A stretch of 39,410 nt of DNA from an uncultured Eisenbergiella sp. (GTDB lineage: Bacteria > Bacillota > Clostridia > Lachnospirales > Lachnospiraceae). The notes under the pieces are model-generated. The model made no database searches, was not told where the DNA came from, and was given only the letters and a program-made list of their open reading frames with translations. This document shows, in pieces, positions 16,382-22,631 of the stretch. The stretch's first letter is position 1; every line of letters starts with the position of its first letter. The translations under genes were made by a program, and so were the position numbers. The stretch spans positions 1 through 39,410 of the forward strand of contig CANQUI010000019.1 of NCBI GenBank assembly GCA_947626995.1, in the 5' to 3' direction.

Positions 16382-16410
16382 CAGTATGCGCAGGATTGCA
16401 AAAAAAATGC
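16382..16410 (-). promoter_or_regulatory. Sigma-G-like promoter of spoVAB-spoVAC
   Basis: On the minus strand GCATT (16406-16410) and CATACTG (16382-16388) are 17 bases apart. They resemble the Bacillus subtilis sigma-G consensus (GnATR, 17-18 bases, CATnmTA), each with one mismatch. The same CATACTGGAA string occurs upstream of spoVAA. The -35 lies in the last bases of the terminator stem. Confidence 0.45.
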
Positions 16411-16445
16411 GGAGGCTTCCCGGGATTTCTCCCGTGCGCCTCCGC
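16400..16445 (-). terminator. Strong intrinsic terminator between spoVAA and spoVAB
   Basis: On the minus strand GCGGAGGC (16438-16445) pairs with GCCTCCGC (16409-16416), with an inner CGGGA/TCCCG stem, and is followed by A and eight T. It is 27 bases after the spoVAA stop. Confidence 0.9.
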
Positions 16446-16471
16446 GTAATCGTTTTGTTTTTTTGCGCCGG

Positions 16472-17104
16472 TTAATTTACCTCCAGCGTCTTTCCCTCCC
16501 GGTCCGACGTTTCTGCCAGCGCATTGTTGACCTGATCCTCGTACATCCGCATCTCCACCTCGATGGGCGTAGGATCCCTGGTGATCCGCCTGCCGCCGAT
16601 GTGATTGAAAAAAACGATGATGCCGACGGCAAGGCCGATGGAATAGCTGATCTCCAGCACAGTCGCCCCCTCGGGCTTTTGTCCCGCCACCAGCTCGTAG
16701 ATCCGGTCGAACACCTTGATGATGCTGATGTCGTTATGAAAAGTCATGATGGTAAACGCCGCGCCGAAAAAACAGATGGCGCATACGAAACAGATCTTAA
16801 ACACCTGGCGCGCGTTTTTATACCTGGGCGTACAGACGCGCTCTACCACCACCTCTGTCTCCCCGATGTTCTGAATGTCCAGACCGGGATATTCTTCCGT
16901 CAGAAGCCGGATCAGATGCAGTACGCTGACGACCCTTCTTCCGCCGTCCTTTTCCGGCTGAAAGGTCAGAATCTTCATCGCGCGGATCCGGTTTAGGATC
17001 TTGTCGTCCCGACAGGTAAATTTTCCCAGATCCTTCAGGTACACCTCATCCTGCTGCACTTGTACCTTCCGTTCCAGCTTCAGATACAATGTCTCTTTCG
17101 GCAT
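16472..17104 (-). CDS. spoVAA: Stage V sporulation protein AA
   Basis: 210 residues. SpoVAA belongs to the forespore SpoVA complex for dipicolinic acid transport. The soluble N-terminal part begins MPKETLYLKLERKVQV and contains VYLKDLGKFTCRD. Two membrane segments follow at about residues 102-123 and 149-166, with family-typical TIMTFHNDISIIKVFDRIYE and FFNHIGGRRITRDPTPIEVE. GGAGG directly precedes the ATG. It is downstream of the sortase gene, and a sigma-G-like promoter overlaps the sortase stop. Confidence 0.92.
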   Translation of the reverse strand: MPKETLYLKLERKVQVQQDEVYLKDLGKFTCRDDKILNRIRAMKILTFQPEKDGGRRVVSVLHLIRLLTEEYPGLDIQNIGETEVVVERVCTPRYKNARQVFKICFVCAICFFGAAFTIMTFHNDISIIKVFDRIYELVAGQKPEGATVLEISYSIGLAVGIIVFFNHIGGRRITRDPTPIEVEMRMYEDQVNNALAETSDREGKTLEVN

Positions 17105-17138
17105 GCCATACTTCCTCCTGTTACCGTAGGAATACTTC

Positions 17139-17168
17139 CAGTATGGCCTGCTTTACCGCCCTTTATTC
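17139..17168 (-). promoter_or_regulatory. Sigma-G-like promoter of spoVAA
   Basis: On the minus strand GAATA (17164-17168) and CATACTG (17139-17145) are 18 bases apart; the -35 is a full match to GnATR and the -10 matches at six of seven positions. The -35 overlaps the sortase stop codon. The -10 is identical to that upstream of spoVAB, which strengthens both calls. Confidence 0.45.
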
Positions 17169-17984
17169 ATTCGGCGTCTCCTGGACGCAGATCCCGTGCA
17201 CCACAAAGCGCTGGGTGCCTCCCGCCGCGCCGTAGCAGGTGGAAAGCGTAACCATCCGCCCCTCTTTGGGGATCTCAATTTCGCTCTGATAGGTGCTGTT
17301 TTTCATGATCAGCGATTTATATTCCCCGTAGGCCGTCTCGTCCAGCGGTAGAACATAAGTGGAGCTTCCGTCGTGGGTCACATAATAACTGACGATCAGA
17401 TATTGATACACCGTATCCTTGGTATACAGGTAAAAATACGGATTTTGGGCGCAAAGGCCATCCTCCTGCACAAACCGTTTCAGCTTGCCGAACATGCTGC
17501 CGTTTTTCATGTTATGGCCATAGATCACGGTATTATAATCCGACAGATCCGGACTGGCGGCAAAATCCATAAAAATGGCGCCGGAGGAATTGGATTTTCC
17601 GTCGAAGGTACGGTGCAGATAGTAATCGTTGTCCTCCCCCTGTACGACCGGATATGAAATTTCCAGCGCCGGCACCGACAGCCAGGCGACAAACTGATCG
17701 TTCACCGATTTCAGACCGTCATAATCAATGCTGAGCTTCAGAATCGTCCCTAAGGGATCCTCCTCTTCTTCCTCCTCCTGCGCGTCCGGAAGGGAGGCAT
17801 CGTCCAGATAGGTCACATACTGGTCCGTCAGCGAATCATAGGCGTCCTCTCCTTCTTTATATTCCAGGAAAATGCCCGCCAGCTTGTAGCCGCTTACCAC
17901 AAGCACCGCCACGGCGACCGCCATGATTATTTTATCCAGCAGCGTAAATCTGCCTTTTTTCTTCTTTTTTTCGTTTTTTCCCAT
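17163..17984 (-). CDS. Class B sortase
   Basis: 273 residues: a lysine-rich cytoplasmic start, one membrane anchor at about 18-40, an acidic linker (70-76), then a sortase domain. His157 in VIYGHNMKNGSMFGKL, Cys250 in TLSTC and Arg259 in GTQRFVVHG form the catalytic set; the spacing and flanking sequence fit class B. Sortases join secreted proteins with a C-terminal sorting motif to the cell wall or to each other. No protein with a sorting signal is in this window. GAGGAGG precedes the ATG. A vegetative-type promoter upstream suggests expression independent of sporulation, although it sits between sigF and spoVAA. Confidence 0.92.
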   Translation of the reverse strand: MGKNEKKKKKGRFTLLDKIIMAVAVAVLVVSGYKLAGIFLEYKEGEDAYDSLTDQYVTYLDDASLPDAQEEEEEEDPLGTILKLSIDYDGLKSVNDQFVAWLSVPALEISYPVVQGEDNDYYLHRTFDGKSNSSGAIFMDFAASPDLSDYNTVIYGHNMKNGSMFGKLKRFVQEDGLCAQNPYFYLYTKDTVYQYLIVSYYVTHDGSSTYVLPLDETAYGEYKSLIMKNSTYQSEIEIPKEGRMVTLSTCYGAAGGTQRFVVHGICVQETPNE

Positions 17985-18046
17985 AAGGGTTCCTCCTCAT
18001 GTCTTTCTCTTCCGGCACACGGGCGAAAGACTTCTTCTCCTTTGTT

Positions 18047-18075
18047 ATTATACCGAAATCTTTTTCAAACATCAA
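18047..18075 (-). promoter_or_regulatory. Sigma-A-type promoter of the sortase gene
   Basis: On the minus strand TTGATG (18070-18075) and TATAAT (18047-18052) are exactly 17 bases apart, in the 111-base gap between sigF and the sortase gene. Confidence 0.7.
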
Positions 18076-18095
18076 CCACATCCCTTTGCATTTTG

Positions 18096-18842
18096 CTATT
18101 CTTTTTGGGTCACCCGGTCCCGCATCCGGATCAGGATCTTTTTTTCCATCCGGCTCACCTGCACCTGGCTGATCCCCAGTTCTCTGGCCACTTCCGTCTG
18201 GGTCCGCTCCTCGAAATAACGCATCCGAATCAGACGCCGCTCCTTTCCGGGCAGCTCGCTGATCAGCTGGGAAAGCAGCATTTGATCGATCAGACGGTTC
18301 TTTTCCCGATCTTCCCACTGTCCCTCCTCCCCGTTTTGGGGAAGCTGGTCCAAAAGCCGGATCTGTTTTCCGTCCCCTTCATAGACCGGTTTGTAAATGG
18401 ATTCCACCTCTCCCGCCGCGCCGATGGCCATCACCGCGTCGTCGTAAGAGACGCCGCTGCGTTCGCACAGCTGCTGCAGGGTGGGTTCGTATCCCTGTTC
18501 CTGCAGCAGCGCCTCCTTGGCCCTGTGCAGCTTATAGGCCGCGTCCTTTAACGACCGGCTCACCTTCACAGGCCCGTCGTCCCGTAAAAAGCGCCGGATT
18601 TCCCCGGCGATCAGCGGCACCGCATACGTGGAAAACTTCACGTCGTACTTTAAATCAAAATGGTCGATGGCTTTCATCAGGCCAATCGTGCCGGTCTGGA
18701 ACAGATCCTCCATATCGTACCCATGTCCTGCGTAGCGCTTCACAATATGATGCACCAGCCCCAGGTTTTCTTCGATCAGTATATCTCGCGCCCTGCCGTC
18801 TCCCGACTGGGCCTTTTCAATCAATACTGATACGTCTTCCAT
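18096..18842 (-). CDS. sigF: RNA polymerase sporulation sigma factor F
   Basis: 248 residues. Sigma-F is the first forespore-specific sigma factor. Region 2 includes GRARDILIEENLGLVHHIVK and YDMEDLFQTGTIGLMKAIDH; region 3 includes KVSRSLKDAAYKLHRAKEAL; region 4 ends with ERTQTEVARELGISQVQVSR. The N-terminal 15 residues are short, as in SigF. It is the third gene of the spoIIA operon, starting 3 bases after the spoIIAB stop, and its activity is expected to be held by SpoIIAB. The gene order and the residues exclude SigG. Confidence 0.96.
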   Translation of the reverse strand: MEDVSVLIEKAQSGDGRARDILIEENLGLVHHIVKRYAGHGYDMEDLFQTGTIGLMKAIDHFDLKYDVKFSTYAVPLIAGEIRRFLRDDGPVKVSRSLKDAAYKLHRAKEALLQEQGYEPTLQQLCERSGVSYDDAVMAIGAAGEVESIYKPVYEGDGKQIRLLDQLPQNGEEGQWEDREKNRLIDQMLLSQLISELPGKERRLIRMRYFEERTQTEVARELGISQVQVSRMEKKILIRMRDRVTQKE

Positions 18843-18845
18843 GGG

Positions 18846-19289
18846 CTATTCCTCATCCGGTACCCAGGGCGCGTTCCCCAGTTTCTTTTCCATGATTACG
18901 CAGGTCCCCTTCCCGGGCTCGGATTCCACCTCGAGGCTGTCCATAAACGCCTCCATGAAAGCGAAGCCCATGCCGGAGCGTTCCAGATCCGGCCGGGTGG
19001 TATACAACGGCACCATCGCCTGCTTCACATCCCCGATCCCTTTTCCGCTGTCTTCAATCTCGATATGTAACAGATCCCCGTTCAGACTGCAGCGGATGAC
19101 GATGGTGCCGCCCTGTTCCCCGTACGCATGGATCACCGCGTTGGTCACCGCCTCCGAAACCGCCGTTTTGACATCGGAAATTTCCTCCATCGTGGGATTT
19201 AACCCGGTAATAAAGGCCGCCACGGCCACCCTGGCAAACCCCTCGTTTTCCGGCAGCGCCTCCAGCTCGATCTTGATTTTATTCTCCAT
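18846..19289 (-). CDS. spoIIAB: Anti-sigma F factor (serine kinase)
   Basis: 147 residues, GHKL ATPase fold. The N-box is SEAVTNAVIHAYGE, the G1 box DSGKGIGD, and the G2 region MGFAFMEAFMDSLEVES. SpoIIAB binds and inhibits sigma-F and phosphorylates SpoIIAA. It lies 12 bases downstream of spoIIAA and just before sigF, the conserved order. Confidence 0.96.
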   Translation of the reverse strand: MENKIKIELEALPENEGFARVAVAAFITGLNPTMEEISDVKTAVSEAVTNAVIHAYGEQGGTIVIRCSLNGDLLHIEIEDSGKGIGDVKQAMVPLYTTRPDLERSGMGFAFMEAFMDSLEVESEPGKGTCVIMEKKLGNAPWVPDEE

Positions 19290-19301
19290 CGTTTTCCTCT
19301 C

Positions 19302-19610
19302 CTACTCCATAAACTCAATCAGATTGGTCAGTCCCGACATGCGCAGGATCCGTTTCATCCGGCTGTCCGCGTGTATCACATACACCTTCCCTCCGAAACA
19401 GGAAATCTTCCGGTAGCGTCCCGCCAGTACGCCGACGCCGGAACTGTCCATAAATTTGGTGTCCGAAAAATCAAACACCACATGCTTTACCTGATTGTCC
19501 AGCATCAGATGATCCGCTTTCCGCGAGATTTCCCGGCAGCTTTTATGGTCGATCTCCTCCGGCAGCCGTATCATCAGATACTGATCGATGATCTGATACG
19601 ATTCTTCCAT
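19302..19610 (-). CDS. spoIIAA: Anti-sigma F factor antagonist
   Basis: 102 residues, STAS domain. The phosphorylation motif KFMDSSGVGVLAGRY places the regulated serine at Ser57 (Ser58 in Bacillus subtilis). Unphosphorylated SpoIIAA frees sigma-F by displacing it from SpoIIAB. I chose the ATG at 19610, with AAGGAGG 7 bases upstream; a longer reading from 19661 would begin inside the upstream terminator. The operon should depend on sigma-H, but I could not recognise a sigma-H promoter in the short gap. Confidence 0.95.
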   Translation of the reverse strand: MEESYQIIDQYLMIRLPEEIDHKSCREISRKADHLMLDNQVKHVVFDFSDTKFMDSSGVGVLAGRYRKISCFGGKVYVIHADSRMKRILRMSGLTNLIEFME

Positions 19611-19628
19611 ATTCCATCCTCCTTCATC

Positions 19629-19668
19629 AAAAAAAGAGAGCGTTGGAATCAAACCTTCCATGCTCTCT
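19629..19668 (-). terminator. Intrinsic terminator between the TPR gene and spoIIAA
   Basis: On the minus strand AGAGAGC plus TGGAA pairs with TTCCA plus GCTCTCT and is followed by seven T. It ends the valS-folC-TPR transcript 32 bases after the TPR stop, so spoIIA needs its own promoter. Confidence 0.85.
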
Positions 19669-19699
19669 TTCGTAAATCGTTCTCTTTTGGGCCGCCGTC

Positions 19700-21109
19700 C
19701 TAAGACTCCATCTCGTCCAGATAATTCTGAGACTGTCTGGCTTTCTGCGTGCCCGGGAAAAGCTGAATCAGCTTTTTATAGGTTTCTATGGCCTGCTTCT
19801 CGTTTCCTTTGGCGCGGTAGGAATTGCCCAGGGCAAACAGCGCTTCTTCATGATTGGGATCATATTCCACCGCCCTGACAAGATTTGTGATGGCCGTCTC
19901 GTAATCCTCGGCGCGAAACGCTTCGTAACCCGTATCATAATAGGATTTGGCGAGATCGGGCCCCACATCCTGTAAAAGCCTGTCGTACAGATCCTTTACC
20001 GTCTGGGACGTATCGGCATTTTTGACGGCGTCGGCGTCGATCTTTTCCATTGCCTCGGACAGCTTCTGGGTATCCTCCGGCGTCTCCAGATAAATGGAAA
20101 CCGCGTTCAGCAAAGCCTCCGCCACGCTCATCTTCCCGTCCACTCCCGCCAGGGTCTCGGCCTGCGCTTTCAGTTCATCCCGCTCCTTTGTCAGGCTCTC
20201 GATCTGCTGCGTCTGACTGACGATCTGGGTATTCTTGCCGTCAATTTCCTGTCCTACCTGCACCAGCCGCTCATTGAGCTGTTCCTGGGCCGAACGTACG
20301 CGGGAGGGCAGGATCAGAAACCAGGCGATCGCCAGGCCCGCCGCCAGTCCGGCGCAAAGCCCCCAGACCCATCCGATGCTCTTTTTTTGTTCTATCATAT
20401 TGACGGGCTGGATGATGGTCTCGTTGCCGCTTTGGTATTTCACCACCTCTTCCGCCCGGTTTGACATCTTGGAAATATGGCCTTCCGTTTCCGCCGACAG
20501 CGCATGCTCCACTTCCTTCATATAACGCAGCGCCATGGTGTTGGTCCTGTCGATGCGCAGACAGCGCTTTACTTCCTTTTGCGCCTTTTCCCACTCTCTG
20601 GCATCAAGATACAAAAGCGCCAGCAAAAGATGCGCCTGTACGAAGTTGGGATTTTCCGACAAGACCTTTTTTAACTGGATCACGGCCAGATCCTTGCTGT
20701 CCTGATGACAGTAATTCAGCGCCAGATTAAACTTCCGGCTTTTTTGATTGATCGCCTCCAGCTGCGCAGGGCTCTTCTGGATGGCATCAATATAATCGTC
20801 CGCAATGTTTTTCTGCGGGCGCAGGTTTTTGCTGATGACCCATTCGCTCAAAGCCTCCACCGTCTGTCCCGTCTCATAATAGACCAGGCCCAGAAGATTT
20901 CTGGCTTCAATATGATATTTGTTAAATTTCAGGCACTGCCGCAGACTGTTCATGGCGCCGGAAAGGTCCCTCACCTGCGCCTTGCTCAGCCCGTCGTTAT
21001 AACAGTAATTGGCAAAGCTGGTCAGCTTTTTATAACGGGTGACATCCGCGCCGCAGTTGGTGCAGAAGTTTTTCTCCGTCAGCTGCGCGCCGCACTGATA
21101 GCACTTCAT
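19700..21109 (-). CDS. Zinc-ribbon, TPR and coiled-coil membrane protein
   Basis: 469 residues, function unknown. Domain order: an N-terminal zinc ribbon with Cys3, Cys6, Cys16 and Cys19; tetratricopeptide-like helices at about 30-205 (LSGAMNSLRQCLKFNKYHIE, NFVQAHLLLALLYLDAREWE); one membrane segment at 245-268; a coiled coil at about 271-322; and two or three TPR units at 390-469 (YETAITNLVRAVEYDPNHEE). The first TPR block is probably cytoplasmic and the second outside, so it could bridge complexes across the membrane. It is last in the valS-folC transcript, before a terminator and next to spoIIA. The start has AAGGAG upstream. Confidence 0.85.
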   Translation of the reverse strand: MKCYQCGAQLTEKNFCTNCGADVTRYKKLTSFANYCYNDGLSKAQVRDLSGAMNSLRQCLKFNKYHIEARNLLGLVYYETGQTVEALSEWVISKNLRPQKNIADDYIDAIQKSPAQLEAINQKSRKFNLALNYCHQDSKDLAVIQLKKVLSENPNFVQAHLLLALLYLDAREWEKAQKEVKRCLRIDRTNTMALRYMKEVEHALSAETEGHISKMSNRAEEVVKYQSGNETIIQPVNMIEQKKSIGWVWGLCAGLAAGLAIAWFLILPSRVRSAQEQLNERLVQVGQEIDGKNTQIVSQTQQIESLTKERDELKAQAETLAGVDGKMSVAEALLNAVSIYLETPEDTQKLSEAMEKIDADAVKNADTSQTVKDLYDRLLQDVGPDLAKSYYDTGYEAFRAEDYETAITNLVRAVEYDPNHEEALFALGNSYRAKGNEKQAIETYKKLIQLFPGTQKARQSQNYLDEMES

Positions 21110-21121
21110 AACTTCGCTCCT

Positions 21122-21277
21122 TTACGCATCCTGTCCCGCGGTCTCTTCGTGTTCCTTCACCATCTGCACAAGGATATCCGTAAAATCAGTCATGTTGTGG
21201 TTTATGATGACATCCTCCGCCTCGCTGATCTCAAGGCTGGGGTGAAATTTCTTCAGTTCTTCTTCAAAATTGATCAT
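21122..21277 (-). CDS. Small acidic protein coupled to folC (51 residues)
   Basis: The sequence starts MINFEEELKKFHPSLEISEA and ends HEETAGQDA. It is acidic, has no cysteine or membrane segment, and is probably helical. GGAGG lies 6 bases before the ATG, and the start overlaps the last 14 bases of folC, which supports translational coupling. The next gene (zinc-ribbon/TPR) begins 12 bases after the stop. I do not recognise the family; it may assist one of its neighbours. Confidence 0.75.
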   Translation of the reverse strand: MINFEEELKKFHPSLEISEAEDVIINHNMTDFTDILVQMVKEHEETAGQDA

Positions 21278-22574
21278 GGTGTTCCTCCATGTAAATGTCT
21301 GCGGCTTGCTTGATCTCTCCCACCAGATACAGGGACCCGGTTACATAGATCCTGTCGTTTGGCCCTTTCTTTTGCATCAGATCAAAGAGGGCGTCTGCAG
21401 AATCCTCATAGACAGCGGCTCCGCCCCAAAACGGCAATGCCAGAAACGCCTGCCCGGTCAGACTGCGGGGATTTTGAATACAGCTTCCGGCTGTCTTGGC
21501 AAACAGCCCGGAGCGCTGCAAAAGCTCCCACATTCCTTTTACGGACTTGTCCGCACAGGCGCCGAACAAAAGATACCGGCTTTTCGTACCGCCATCCAGG
21601 GAGACGCTCTGCAAAAAAGCGGCGATTCCGTCCGGATTGTGCGCGCCGTCCACAAAAACATCCGGCAGCACCTCTTCCATCCGTCCTTCCCACCGCATCG
21701 CGGCAAGTCCGCTTTCCACCTGCTCCTTTGCGATCTGTCCGGACAGCCCTGCCGCCTCCAGCGCGCGCACCGCCATCAGCGCGTTTTCCGCCTGATAGAG
21801 GGCGTTCGTTTTCAGGGAAGCCTCAATATATTTATAATACGCAGACTTCATGAAAAAATCAACGCTATTTTTCCTTAATTTTGAAAATGCGACCTGCTTT
21901 TTCGACACCAATGTCAGGGGGATATCCAATTCCCGCGCTCTTTCGACAAAAACCGAACGGACCTCCTGCTCCGTATCCAGACAGACCGCCGCAGCGCCCG
22001 GCTTAAAAATGCCCGCCTTTTCCGCGGCAATGTCCCTTTTCGTATCGCCCAGATATTCGCAGTGATCCAGCGCGATCCGGGTTACCACGCATACCAGCGG
22101 CCGGCTCACGGTATTGGTTACGTCCAGCCTTCCTCCCATTCCCGTTTCCAGAATGATGAAATCCGGTTTTTCTTCCTCCATCCAGAGCATGAAAAGGAAA
22201 TAGAGCGTTTCAAAAAAGGTGGGCTCATAGGGGATCGAAAATGCGCGCAGCCGTTCGCGCAGCTTTTCATAGAGACGCGTAAACGCCTCTTTTTCGATCT
22301 TTGCCTGATCCAGCACCAGCCGTTCGCGCAGCTCCACCAGATGCGGAGAGGTGAACATCCCCGTCCGGTACCCGGCCTTTGTCAGAATACTGTGCAAAAA
22401 CGCGCAGACGGAACCCTTGCCGTTGGTGCCCGCCACATGGAAGATCCGGCTTTTTTGGCCCGGTTCTCCCAGCCACTCATAAAAGGCCTTCGCCGTTTCA
22501 AAAGGATTTTTTTTCGTATGCAGGGGCAGATCGCAGATTCTTTGAGATACTGCCTCATAAGATGCCGGTTCCAT
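21264..22574 (-). CDS. folC: Bifunctional folylpolyglutamate/dihydrofolate synthase
   Basis: 436 residues, a Mur-ligase-family enzyme that adds glutamate to dihydropteroate or to folates. The ATP loop VAGTNGKGSVCAFLHSIL lies at about residues 46-63. FTSPHL, ILETGMGGRLDVTN and ITRIALDH-like VTRIALDHCEYLG are the family motifs for folate and metal binding. DGAHNPDGI and the ligase domain follow near residue 310. It starts 57 bases after valS, with a perfect palindrome in the gap, and is probably cotranscribed with it. Confidence 0.95.
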   Translation of the reverse strand: MEPASYEAVSQRICDLPLHTKKNPFETAKAFYEWLGEPGQKSRIFHVAGTNGKGSVCAFLHSILTKAGYRTGMFTSPHLVELRERLVLDQAKIEKEAFTRLYEKLRERLRAFSIPYEPTFFETLYFLFMLWMEEEKPDFIILETGMGGRLDVTNTVSRPLVCVVTRIALDHCEYLGDTKRDIAAEKAGIFKPGAAAVCLDTEQEVRSVFVERARELDIPLTLVSKKQVAFSKLRKNSVDFFMKSAYYKYIEASLKTNALYQAENALMAVRALEAAGLSGQIAKEQVESGLAAMRWEGRMEEVLPDVFVDGAHNPDGIAAFLQSVSLDGGTKSRYLLFGACADKSVKGMWELLQRSGLFAKTAGSCIQNPRSLTGQAFLALPFWGGAAVYEDSADALFDLMQKKGPNDRIYVTGSLYLVGEIKQAADIYMEEHHDQF

Positions 22575-22593
22575 CGATCGTATCGCTCCTACC

Positions 22594-22623
22594 GGTGAAG
22601 AAAAACGCGCGTTTTTCTTCGCC
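22594..22623. other. Palindrome between valS and folC
   Basis: GAAGAAAAACGC joined to GCGTTTTTCTTC forms a 24-base perfect palindrome (22597-22620), extended by GGT and GCC with one G-T pair. As RNA it would fold into a stem with a CGCG loop. It has no T-run outside the stem, so it is not a canonical terminator; it may be a processing stem or weak attenuator between the genes. Confidence 0.5.
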
Positions 22624-22631
22624 GTTTGCTG

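Noticed and set aside
17163-17984. Sortase as part of a pilus locus
   Set aside because: No pilin, LPxTG-type substrate or second sortase is in the window, so no pilus locus is claimed.
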